DNA of 20,344 bases, taken from positions 26,028 to 46,371 of the forward strand of contig DGHP01000145.1 in NCBI GenBank assembly GCA_002392705.1, in the 5' to 3' direction. Source of the stretch: Lachnospiraceae bacterium UBA3845 (GTDB lineage Bacteria > Bacillota > Clostridia > Lachnospirales > Lachnospiraceae). Numbering within the stretch: the first letter of the stretch is position 1; every line of letters begins with the position of its first letter. Positions 14,078 through 20,344 of this stretch are shown piece after piece. Position numbers and translations under genes: made by a program. The notes beneath the pieces were generated by a model. The model worked only from the letters and a program-made list of their open reading frames with translations. It did no database searches and was not told the DNA's origin.

Positions 14078-15313
14078 TTACATTCCTTTCAGGGGGATAC
14101 CGGCCCGTTCCAGCTTCTGTATGTGCATGAGCGAACCCGTTTTTTTCAGCTCGCCGACCAGGCGTCCCTTCTTGTCTTCTCCCTGGATCTCATATTCAAA
14201 AATGGGATGTGTGCGGATCTCCCCGGTCGGTATGTCATATCCGTCAATTTCGACGATCTCGAGGACTTTTCTGCTTTTGTCCCGCATGCGGCTCAGGTGG
14301 ACCATGATGTCGATACCGGAGGCGATCTGCCTGCGGATGGCCGGGATCGGGATTTCCAGGCCCATCAGGACCATGGTCTCAAGGCGGGAGAGCATGTCAT
14401 TCGGACTGTTGCCGTGTCCGGTGGAAAGGCTGCCGTCATGCCCGGTGTTGAGGGACTGAAGCATGTCTATGGTTTCGGCACCGCGGACCTCCCCGACGAT
14501 GATCCTGTCAGGGCGCATGCGCAGACTGGATTTGATCAGGTCGCGGATGGTGACCTCACCCATTCCCTCCGCATTGGCTTTTCGCGCTTCGAGCCGCACC
14601 AGGTTGCGGACCCCCTGAATCTGGAGCTCCGCATTGTCCTCTATGGTGATGATCCGCTCATCCTTTGGAACATAGTTGGAAAGGGCATTTAAGAAGGTGG
14701 TTTTTCCGGACCCGGTTCCGCCGGAAATAAAGATGTTGTAGCCGGCTTCCACCAGGTTTTTCAGAAAATCCGCGGCTTCCTGGGAGCAGGATTTCCAGGC
14801 GATCAGCTGCTTCATGGAGATCGGGTTGTCCGGAAAGCGCCGGATCGTGATGACAGGGCCGTCGATCGCGATGGGATTCATGACGATGTTGACGCGGGCT
14901 CCGTTTTCCAGCCTGGCGTCTACAATCGAGACAGCTTCATTTGCCACCCTGTTGCAGCCGGCCACGATCTGCTGGACGATATCCTGCAGCTTTTCCCTGG
15001 AAGAGAAACTGCGCTCCCATTTGGACAGGCGGCCGGCACGCTCAATATAGATTCCGTCTGTCCCGTTGACCATGATCTCGGTAACGGTGTCGTCGTCTAT
15101 GAGCTCCTGCAGAAGGTCCAGCCGCCGCACGGAATTGAAGAGTTCCGTCCTCATCCTGATCCGGTCGGGAAGGCGCATGCGCCTGCGGGGATCGCTCTGG
15201 GCGATCAGCTCATCGATCAGCACATAGATTTCGGCGTCGGTCAGGTCTCGGGAGAGCTCCAGCTTCTCCATGAGCGCAGCGCGGCATTCAAGAAAACGCT
15301 GGTGGTCCATCAT
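14078..15313 (-). CDS. cpaF: CpaF/TadA secretion ATPase
   Basis: The 411-residue product is the hexameric motor ATPase of Tad (Flp pilus) systems. The N-terminal domain contains [12 protein letters not shown], a family signature. The ATPase core has Walker [10 protein letters not shown] (198-206, Lys204), the Asp box TIEDNAEL (223-230), Walker B with [11 protein letters not shown] (270-280, Glu275), and a His box [10 protein letters not shown] (291-300). All catalytic residues are present, so it should be active. ATG 15313 is chosen since GGAGGAGG sits 8 nt before it; a TTG at 15331 in frame lies upstream of that ribosome site. It heads the cluster, followed by tadB and tadC on the same strand. 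No TadZ, CpaB, pilin or prepilin peptidase is in the window. Confidence 0.95.
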   Translation of the reverse strand: MMDHQRFLECRAALMEKLELSRDLTDAEIYVLIDELIAQSDPRRRMRLPDRIRMRTELFNSVRRLDLLQELIDDDTVTEIMVNGTDGIYIERAGRLSKWERSFSSREKLQDIVQQIVAGCNRVANEAVSIVDARLENGARVNIVMNPIAIDGPVITIRRFPDNPISMKQLIAWKSCSQEAADFLKNLVEAGYNIFISGGTGSGKTTFLNALSNYVPKDERIITIEDNAELQIQGVRNLVRLEARKANAEGMGEVTIRDLIKSSLRMRPDRIIVGEVRGAETIDMLQSLNTGHDGSLSTGHGNSPNDMLSRLETMVLMGLEIPIPAIRRQIASGIDIMVHLSRMRDKSRKVLEIVEIDGYDIPTGEIRTHPIFEYEIQGEDKKGRLVGELKKTGSLMHIQKLERAGIPLKGM

Positions 15314-15515
15314 AAGCTTTTCCTCCTCCAATAACGCAGTCTGTACGCTGACGCAGTGGCCCCGGATGACTATTCTGAAGCCGCGTCTGCAAAAAGCGCA
15401 GCCGTGAGGCAGCCGGCCTGAACCATTCGCGCATGGGGCCGGGAATAGTAACTTGGCTGAAAAAAATCGGGCTGAAAAAAATTTAAAAAAAACACTACCA
15501 TATTTTGCTGTTTCC

Positions 15516-15524
15516 TGTTACAAT
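15516..15524 (+). promoter_or_regulatory. Extended -10 of tRNA-Ala
   Basis: TGTTACAAT (TGn plus TACAAT) lies 12 bp before the tRNA 5' end, placing the start near 15531 with a very short leader. No good -35 is seen. The rest of the 15314-15535 gap holds two GGCTGAAAAAAAT words (15453 and 15470 region) and no clear cpaF promoter. Confidence 0.5.
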
Positions 15525-15535
15525 AGGAGAGCGAT

Positions 15536-15608
15536 GGGGGTATAGCGCAGCTGGGAGCGCGTCTGAATGGCATTCAGAAGGCCGCGGGTTCGAGTCCCGC
15601 TATCTCCA
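15536..15608 (+). tRNA. tRNA-Ala (anticodon GGC)
   Basis: All 73 positions fold as a canonical cloverleaf: acceptor GGGGGTA/TATCTCC, D stem GCGC/GCGC, anticodon stem TCTGA/TCAGA with loop ATGGCAT, and T stem GCGGG/CCCGC with loop TTCGAGT. Anticodon GGC reads GCC (and GCT) alanine codons. The G3-U70 wobble in the acceptor, the alanine identity mark, is present. Discriminator A73 is followed by CTT, so CCA is not encoded and must be added. Confidence 0.96.
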
Positions 15609-15612
15609 CTTA

Positions 15613-15642
15613 GGGAAGCCTGTATAAGGCTTCCCTTTTTTT
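15613..15642 (+). terminator. Terminator of tRNA-Ala
   Basis: GGGAAGCC (15613-15620) pairs perfectly with GGCTTCCC (15628-15635) around TGTATAA, followed by seven T (15636-15642). It ends the single-gene tRNA transcript. Confidence 0.95.
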
Positions 15643-15663
15643 GCGCGATACAGCCCGAAAGCG

Positions 15664-15749
15664 GCTGCCATGCCTGCAGGGGAAACGCGGCTTTTTGTTT
15701 GTGCTTGTACGACGCGGGCTGGCAGCTGCCATGCCTGCAGGGGAAACGC
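15664..15749. repeat. 25-bp direct repeat pair
   Basis: A 25-bp sequence beginning GCTGCCATGCCTGCAGGGG and ending AAACGC occurs identically at 15664-15688 and 15725-15749, 61 bp apart. It lies between the tRNA terminator and the 3' end of the Ig-domain protein gene. No terminator with a T-run for that gene is visible in the gap. Confidence 0.85.
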
Positions 15750-15768
15750 TGATATAATCAGGGCTGCC

Positions 15769-17214
15769 TCAGAAGCTGATTCCGAATTCAGCTGTGCAGC
15801 CTGCAAGCGCGGCAGCCTGGGACGCGTCCAGCCCGATCTCGAAGGCGCCCTGGCCGGAAGGGTTGAGCAGTGTGCGGGCCCCTCCTGCCAGAACACCGTT
15901 CCTGCGGAAGAGGACGGTGACATAAGGAATGTACTGTCCCGCCTGCTGGACGTTTCTCTGCAGATAACCAGTAAGACGGCGGCCTCCGCTGCCATCCGGG
16001 CTGTCGGAAGTATTCCGGATGGTGTAGGAGGAGGATTTGAGATAGAGGCGGTCGTCCTGGGTATAGAAGGAAGAGACCGGTATGGAGTGGATGCTTATGG
16101 TGATCTGTCCGACCTCCTCTTTCGCGCGGTCCAGACGCAGATCGCCCGCCAGGCTCAGGGTATCCTGCGGGGCAAGCTCCGTGAGAAGGCAGTTTTCCTT
16201 CTTCAGGACGTTTCCTTTTTTGTCGTGGACGGTGACATCGGCTCCGGTCAGTGCCAGATTGAAGGTCGCGTTCGGGTTATGGATTTTTGCGGCGTAGGTG
16301 ACTCCGGAATGGGAACTGTCTCCCGCCTGGTAGAGACTGTAACCCTGCTCGGCTATGACAGCCTGCTTGGGGTGCTCAATTACGAGAACCTCGCAGACGG
16401 CCTGCCTGGAACCAGCCTTTGCCGTGATTTTTACGGAGCCGGGGGCGATCGCGGTGACCATTCCGCCCGCAACGGAGGCCAGAGCCGGATTGGAACTCTC
16501 CCATACGACCGCGGCACCGGCGTCGGCAGGGCTGTACTGGGCTGTGAGAAGTTCTGAAGATCCCTGCTCGATCATCATGTTGTATTTATTCAGGCTGACG
16601 GATGTGACACGCCCTGAGCCGGAGCCTGCAGAAGAGGCGCCGGACAGGCCGGCATATCCGCCGTCAGGGCTCAGGCCGAGGGCCTGCATGGTGCGGGCTG
16701 ACATATAATCACCCTTCCCCACTTTGACCCGGCAGACGCATGCCCTGCCGCCGGCTTTCGCGGTAACGGCGGCAATCCCGTCGCTGAGACCGGTGATGCT
16801 TATGCTGCGGCTGCTTTTCCGGACACTGACAATGTCTTTATCGGAGACGGACCATTTAACCCCGGACAGAGAGCCCAGATTCTCCGCCCGCAGAACTTTT
16901 GTGCGGCCGATCCGCAGGCGCATGCGGTCCCTGCTGAGGGAGAAGGCATAAGCTTCACTGCCTCCTGCCAGGCTGCCTGTCCGGCCGGCGGAAAGCTGAC
17001 TTGTCTGCGTCCCGGAATTGTTCCGGTTCAGATTCTGCGGGAGGGAAGCGGCAGGAGTCTGCCAGGCTGCCTGCGCCTGGGCCAGAGTCTGCGTACGCAC
17101 CTGTCCCGCCTCAGCAGCCTGCGCGATATGCCGCGCTGCAGCCGGATCCGCCGCGAGAGTACAGCAAAGACCCAGCACCAATGTTCTTTTTAACAGCATT
17201 TCAGAGAATTTCAT
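15769..17214 (-). CDS. Secreted protein with two Ig-like (BIG2) domains
   Basis: The 481-residue product begins with a signal peptide (MKFSEMLLKRTLVLGLCCTL, hydrophobic core then AAADPAAA-type small residues). A low-complexity Ala/Gln/Ser linker runs to about 88. Two group-2 Ig-like domains follow: about 90-165 (with GVKWSVSDKDIVSV and ISITGLSDGIAAVTAKAGG) and about 203-279 (with VVWESSNPALASV and GSVKITAKAG). Residues about 300-395 (GVTYAAKIHNPNATFNLALT) resemble an FxLYD-type beta-sandwich. No LPXTG or C-terminal anchor is seen, so it is likely released or held non-covalently at the surface; BIG2 domains often serve as adhesion or spacer modules. AAGGAGG lies 12 nt before ATG 17214, slightly long spacing. 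It is on the same strand as the Tad genes, but the tRNA gene separates them. Confidence 0.88.
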   Translation of the reverse strand: MKFSEMLLKRTLVLGLCCTLAADPAAARHIAQAAEAGQVRTQTLAQAQAAWQTPAASLPQNLNRNNSGTQTSQLSAGRTGSLAGGSEAYAFSLSRDRMRLRIGRTKVLRAENLGSLSGVKWSVSDKDIVSVRKSSRSISITGLSDGIAAVTAKAGGRACVCRVKVGKGDYMSARTMQALGLSPDGGYAGLSGASSAGSGSGRVTSVSLNKYNMMIEQGSSELLTAQYSPADAGAAVVWESSNPALASVAGGMVTAIAPGSVKITAKAGSRQAVCEVLVIEHPKQAVIAEQGYSLYQAGDSSHSGVTYAAKIHNPNATFNLALTGADVTVHDKKGNVLKKENCLLTELAPQDTLSLAGDLRLDRAKEEVGQITISIHSIPVSSFYTQDDRLYLKSSSYTIRNTSDSPDGSGGRRLTGYLQRNVQQAGQYIPYVTVLFRRNGVLAGGARTLLNPSGQGAFEIGLDASQAAALAGCTAEFGISF

Positions 17215-17304
17215 AAGTCAGAAAGACCTCCTTTTCAGATGTGCGGCATAAAGCCGGATGAATGGAAAACTGAAGTGAAAAACAAAAAAGATATGGAATA
17301 GAAA

Positions 17305-17360
17305 ATAGAAAAAGAAAAGTAGAAAAAAGAAAGTAGAAAAAAGAAAGTAGAAAAAAGAAA
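17305..17360. repeat. 14-bp purine-rich tandem repeat
   Basis: Four 14-bp units at 17305-17318 (variant), 17319-17332, 17333-17346 and 17347-17360 have consensus GTAGAAAAAAGAAA. The + strand is almost pure purine from about 17281 to 17370. The stretch lies upstream of the Ig-domain protein gene (-). It may be an UP-like or flexible spacer region; no gene is present. Confidence 0.85.
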
Positions 17361-17510
17361 TAAAGAACTACTCCGAAAGATTCCTGCTCCTCTCGGAGTA
17401 ATGCTGTTATAGCACAGAAAAGAGACTGAGTAAACGGATAAGAGTGCTGTTTGAGCAAGTTCATGGAAGCTGCACAAAACAGCCCCCGCCGGAATCCGGG
17501 TGGTTACGTG

Positions 17511-17580
17511 GTCATTATGTGATGGGAGAAAAGGCCGTGAACAGCAGCGGGAGGAGACGGGCCATTATGTGACAGGAGGA
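17511..17580 (+). repeat. Dispersed repeat variants, copies C and D
   Basis: GTCATTATGTGATGGGAG (17511-17528) followed by AAAAGGCCGTGAACAGCAGC gives a variant copy with a short insertion. GCCATTATGTGACAGGAG (17561-17578) repeats its first half. Both resemble the CTGATGTGTGG-type copies A, B and E, and the CCGTGAACAG half is identical. The promoter TTGACA begins 4 bp later. Confidence 0.6.
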
Positions 17581-17583
17581 GAC

Positions 17584-17612
17584 TTGACAGGCGGAAAGCT
17601 TTCTTTTATGGT
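17584..17612 (+). promoter_or_regulatory. Promoter of the lactate permease gene
   Basis: TTGACA (17584-17589) and TATGGT (17607-17612) are separated by 17 bp; the -35 is perfect and the -10 matches four of six. Transcription from about 17619 gives a leader of some 175 nt that contains dispersed repeat copy E. This is the best + strand promoter in the 17215-17793 gap. Confidence 0.7.
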
Positions 17613-17623
17613 AGAGAAAGCAT

Positions 17624-17662
17624 TTTGATGCCTGATGTGTGGTGGGCCGTGAACAGTAACGG
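17624..17662 (+). repeat. Dispersed intergenic repeat, copy E
   Basis: TTTTGATG, then CCTGATGTGTGGTGGG, then CCGTGAACAGTAACGG. It lies in the predicted 5' leader of the permease gene, just after the transcription start. It differs from copy B by one base in the CCTGATGTGTGG-N-GGG core. Confidence 0.8.
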
Positions 17663-17793
17663 TGCCGGGGATCGCGGCGCTGATGAGCAGCGGAGCGGTC
17701 TGCGCATCATATGGGACTATGATAAAGCAGAAGCTGACGGCCGTGCGGAGAAAGACCGGGCGGTCTGTTTTTGTACGGGGGGGTGTGTTTTTT

Positions 17794-19464
17794 ATGTATA
17801 GTCTGATCGCAGCAGTTCCGATTCTGCTGTGTGTGATTCTGATGGTTGCTTTTGGCTGGCCGGCCAGGAGGGCGATGCCTCTGGCATACCTTGCCGCCGT
17901 GCTGGAGGCGGGCCTTCTCTGGAAGATGCAGCCCGGCCGGATCGCAGCCGGAACGGTGCTGGGTTTTCTGAGTGCGCTGGAGATCCTGCTTATTATCTTC
18001 GGGGCGATTCTGCTGATGAACGTGCTTAAGCTGTCCGGCGCGATGGCTTCCATCAACCGCCTGTTTTCCCATATTACCCGGGACGCGCGGCTTCAGTGCG
18101 TGCTGGTCGGCTGTGTGTTCGCGGGCTTTATAGAGGGCTCGGCGGGATTCGGGACGCCGGCGGCCCTTGCCGCTCCGATCCTGATCAGTCTGGGATTCCC
18201 GCCGCTGGCTGCAGCGACGGTCTGCCTGATCTACAATTCCTGGCCTGTGGAACCGGGCCCGGTCGGAGTGCCGCTTCTGACGGCGTCCTCCACCGTGCGC
18301 GATGCGGTCCTGGCTCTGGGAGGAGACCCCGACAGGTTTACGAAGCAGCTGACACGCTGGGTCTGCCTTCCGCAGATGATCGGCGGCTGCCTGATCATTA
18401 TGGTCGGTGTCGCGGTTCTGGTGAAGGTTTTCGGGAAAAATCACAGCTTCAGGGATCTGCTTCCTGCCATTCCCTTTTGCCTGCTCAGCGGCGCGGTTGT
18501 GGGGACGATCTACCTTGTCATGGCCTTTTTCGCAGGCCCGGAGCTGACCAGTATGACGGCATTTATCGGAGCGCTTCCGGTCCTGATTCTGGCAGCGAGG
18601 AAGGGATTCCTTGTTCCGAAGGAGGTATGGACCTTTGACGGGGTTGAAGACTGGGGAGATCCGGCCTGGAAGTCATCGGGCGTGACAAACGCGACGGTTG
18701 ACAAGGGAATGCATCCCTTCAAAGCCTGGCTTCCCTACCTGATTATCGGTCTTCTTCTGGTGCTGACCCGTGTGGACTTTTTCGGGATCAAGCAGCTGCT
18801 CAGCAGTGATCCGCTGATTCTTCACGTCACGAATATCTTCGGCAATGCAGACATGAACTGGAATTTCAAGGTGCTCTATAACCCGGGAATTCTGCCCTTT
18901 GTCCTGGTTTCCCTGCTTACGATGGTCATGCATGGCATGAGCGGAGGGGAGGCGGTACAGGCCGTAAAGGCGACCTTCCGTCAGATTTCGGGCGCAGCCA
19001 TGGCTCTTCTGTTCGGAATAGCCATGGTGAATCTCTACCGCTACAGCGGCAGCGCCGGGATGGAAAGTATGCTCTATATGATGGCGGACGCCATGGCGGG
19101 ACTCTTCCGCGGCGCATATTTCATAGCAGCTCCGCTGATCGGGGTTCTGGGTGCTTTCATGTCAGGCTCCAATACTGTGTCCAACACGCTCTTTGCGTCG
19201 ATTCAGTTTGAGACGGCGACGATTCTGGGTATTTCACAGGTTCTGATTGTAGCCCTGCAGGCGATGGGCGGCGCGATCGGCAATATGATCTGCATTCACA
19301 ATATCGTTGCGGTGTGCGCTACGACCGGGACGAACGGAAATGAAGGAAGGCTGATCCGGACCAATATTGTTCCATGCCTGATCTATGCATTTACGGTGGC
19401 GGCCATTGTGGGAATTTTTCTGGCGGCGGGCGTCAATCCCATGCCGGAGCTTCTGGCTGGCTGA
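17794..19464 (+). CDS. L-lactate permease (LctP/LldP family)
   Basis: The 556-residue protein has about 12-14 hydrophobic segments and the family hallmark GFIEGSAGFGTPAALAAPIL, followed by NSWPVEPGPVGVPLL and, near the C-terminus, FMSGSNTVSNTLFASIQFETA and MGGAIGNMICIHNIVAV. LctP carriers move lactate or glycolate with protons. The start at 17794 (MYSLIAAV) begins directly at the first membrane segment, as in homologues; the only ribosome-site candidate is a G-rich run just upstream, and GTG 17785 or ATG 17719 in the same frame cannot be excluded. No lactate dehydrogenase or lutABC partner adjoins it; the LDH2-type gene is 9 kb away. A weak hairpin with TTTT (19539-19567) separates it from the rhomboid gene, so partial read-through is likely. 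Confidence 0.93.
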   Translation: MYSLIAAVPILLCVILMVAFGWPARRAMPLAYLAAVLEAGLLWKMQPGRIAAGTVLGFLSALEILLIIFGAILLMNVLKLSGAMASINRLFSHITRDARLQCVLVGCVFAGFIEGSAGFGTPAALAAPILISLGFPPLAAATVCLIYNSWPVEPGPVGVPLLTASSTVRDAVLALGGDPDRFTKQLTRWVCLPQMIGGCLIIMVGVAVLVKVFGKNHSFRDLLPAIPFCLLSGAVVGTIYLVMAFFAGPELTSMTAFIGALPVLILAARKGFLVPKEVWTFDGVEDWGDPAWKSSGVTNATVDKGMHPFKAWLPYLIIGLLLVLTRVDFFGIKQLLSSDPLILHVTNIFGNADMNWNFKVLYNPGILPFVLVSLLTMVMHGMSGGEAVQAVKATFRQISGAAMALLFGIAMVNLYRYSGSAGMESMLYMMADAMAGLFRGAYFIAAPLIGVLGAFMSGSNTVSNTLFASIQFETATILGISQVLIVALQAMGGAIGNMICIHNIVAVCATTGTNGNEGRLIRTNIVPCLIYAFTVAAIVGIFLAAGVNPMPELLAG

Positions 19465-19538
19465 TGATTCAGGATGACGGGCGCAATTCAGCCAGGGCGG
19501 AATTGATGGTCAGGAAGGATAGCGGATGGCCCGAAAAT

Positions 19539-19567
19539 CCGGCCTTTATCTATGGAGCCGGGCTTTT
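19539..19567 (+). terminator. Weak hairpin between permease and rhomboid genes
   Basis: CCGGC (19539-19543) pairs with GCCGG (19557-19561), followed by GCTTTT. The stem is short and the T-run is four, so termination would be partial at most. Confidence 0.3.
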
Positions 19568-19596
19568 CAAGCCTGTTACAGAGGAGTCGGAAGAGT

Positions 19597-20139
19597 ATGT
19601 TTATGGAAAAAAATCCGGTGGCGCTGGCTGTGTTGGCGGCCTGCGCTGTGGTTTTCATTCTGATCAATAACGGACCGGAGAGCGGCAGGATCGGACGTGC
19701 CGTGAAATACGGCTGCTATGACAGGGCACTGATCTATGAAGGGCAGTGGTGGAGGATGGTGACGGTCGGATTCACCCATATCCAGCCCTGGCACCTTGCC
19801 ATGAATCTTTATGCGCTCTACAACCTGTCTCCGCTGGAGGGCTATTTCGGACACGGCTGGTTTGCGCTGATTCTTTTCGGGGCGGTCACGGGCGGGAGCA
19901 TCGCGGAATATCTGTTTTCCGGAACCCGCTGGTCGGTCGGCCTTTCGGGAGGCCTCTACGGTCTGATGGCGGCCTATCTTGTCTTGGTTCTATACTATCA
20001 CTGGAGTCTGCAGAGCATCCTGATCACCATCTGCATCAACCTTGCGATCAATTTCATGCCGGGAATTGCCTGGCAGGCCCACATGGGCGGAGCGGCAACG
20101 GGAATGATCCTGACAGGATTGTTCCTGCAGCTGCACTGA
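19597..20139 (+). CDS. Rhomboid family intramembrane serine protease
   Basis: The 180-residue protein has about six hydrophobic segments, the minimal rhomboid core. Catalytic marks are all present: HLAMN (His66, Asn70) in the second segment, GLSGGLYG with nucleophile Ser117, and AHMGG with His162. Rhomboids cleave membrane proteins within or next to their transmembrane helices. The loop after the first segment carries the YEGQWWRMVTVGFTHI motif typical of the family. ATG 19597 has GAGGAG 10 nt upstream; ATG 19603 is two codons later. It follows the lactate permease by 132 bp and may be read from the same transcript. Substrate unknown. Confidence 0.93.
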   Translation: MFMEKNPVALAVLAACAVVFILINNGPESGRIGRAVKYGCYDRALIYEGQWWRMVTVGFTHIQPWHLAMNLYALYNLSPLEGYFGHGWFALILFGAVTGGSIAEYLFSGTRWSVGLSGGLYGLMAAYLVLVLYYHWSLQSILITICINLAINFMPGIAWQAHMGGAATGMILTGLFLQLH

Positions 20140-20140
20140 A

Positions 20141-20280
20141 TTCTGTGTGAATGAAAAAACATACTCTGCGCTGCGTTCTGTGTGGATGAAAAAACATACT
20201 CTGCGCTGCGTTCTGTGTGAATGAAAAACATACTCTGCGCTGTTATTCTGTGGCAATAAAAAACCTTTCTCCGCGCTGCA
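20141..20280. repeat. 35-bp tandem repeat, four copies
   Basis: Units at 20141-20175, 20176-20210, 20211-20245 and 20246-20280 begin TTCTGTGTGAATG, continue with an A-run and CATACTCTGCG, and end CTGCG. Units 1-3 differ at few positions. Unit 4 has diverged (CCTTTCTCCG replaces CATACTCTGCG) and a stub of a fifth starts at 20281. The array starts 2 bp after the rhomboid stop codon. Confidence 0.92.
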
Positions 20281-20312
20281 TTCTCCATGCGCTGAGGAAG
20301 GTTTTCATTTTT
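20260..20312 (+). terminator. Terminator after the rhomboid gene
   Basis: AAAACCTTTCTC (20260-20271) pairs with GAGGAAGGTTTT (20294-20305) with one wobble, followed by CATTTTT to 20312. Its left arm lies inside the diverged fourth 35-bp repeat. The A-run on the left would also allow some minus-strand termination. Confidence 0.75.
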
Positions 20313-20344
20313 CAGCCGCGCTTTCAGCCGCGTTTTCAGCCGCG
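20310..20344. repeat. 12-bp tandem repeat at window end
   Basis: TTTCAGCCGCG plus one base (C or T) occurs three times, at 20310-20321, 20322-20333 and 20334-20344, where the window ends. The array may continue beyond the edge. Confidence 0.8.

Noticed and set aside
15332..15535. Promoter for cpaF
   Set aside because: Several TTG- and TA-rich words occur on the minus strand, but none gives a reasonable -35/-10 pair with 16-18 bp spacing.
15536..15750. tRNA-associated integration site (att)
   Set aside because: The tRNA 3' end is not duplicated downstream in the window and there is no integrase gene.
17498..17511. GGGTGGTTACGTGG, resembling the T-box antiterminator word GGGTGGTACCGCG
   Set aside because: No stem I with specifier loop, no clear terminator/antiterminator pair, and no aminoacyl-tRNA or amino-acid gene downstream; the match is partial.
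20141..20280. Possible CRISPR array in the 35-bp repeats
   Set aside because: Units are directly contiguous with no unique spacers and there are no cas genes.

Overview
The window looks like a piece of chromosome from a GC-rich gut Firmicute, most likely Lachnospiraceae (Clostridia). The signs are strong AGGAGG-type ribosome binding sites, a Firmicute-type LexA box (GAAC-N4-GTTC), a UvrX/YqjW-type Y-family polymerase, a DUF4003 protein, an L-lactate permease, a Tad-type secretion cluster of the clostridial kind, and Ig-like group 2 (BIG2) secreted proteins. I see no phage, insertion sequence or CRISPR array. The family assignment is inference from gene content, not from a marker gene.

Layout, left to right. 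1-2.6 kb: an exported orphan protein (+) converges on an SOS-regulated Y-family DNA polymerase (-). A bidirectional terminator and a four-copy 19-bp tandem repeat lie between them. 2.7-4.9 kb: an N-terminally truncated 8-oxoguanine DNA glycosylase remnant, then a MATE efflux pump, ending in a 16-bp perfect bidirectional terminator. 4.9-5.2 kb: a small minus-strand gene with a double-glycine leader fused to an SH3b-like domain. 5.2-7.3 kb: a regulatory stretch with inverted repeats and a dispersed repeat, then a DUF4003 protein and an RpiB/LacA/LacB-type sugar-phosphate isomerase. 7.5-10 kb: an LDH2-type dehydrogenase (-) divergent from a 6-phosphogluconolactonase-like beta-propeller (+). With the isomerase these suggest sugar-acid or sugar-phosphate metabolism. 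10-11.6 kb: an EamA-type transporter (-) divergent from a nitroreductase (+), with a perfect palindrome between them.

11.6-15.3 kb: a minus-strand Tad-type set in the order CpaF/TadA ATPase, TadB, TadC, with no visible pilin, prepilin peptidase or secretin partner. Two of its gene gaps hold repeats. 15.5-15.6 kb: tRNA-Ala(GGC) with its own extended -10 and terminator. 15.8-17.2 kb: a secreted two-Ig-domain protein (-). 17.2-17.8 kb: a long repeat-rich intergenic region with a good promoter. 17.8-20.1 kb: an L-lactate permease and a small rhomboid protease. The window ends in a four-copy 35-bp tandem repeat, a terminator and a 12-bp repeat.

Two observations stand out. One is the GG-leader/SH3b small protein. 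The other is a dispersed intergenic element with the core CCTGATGTGTGG-N-GGGCCGTGAACAGT, found in three clear copies plus two variants. Gene gaps also carry tandem arrays of several unrelated periods (12, 14, 19, 35 and about 48 bp).
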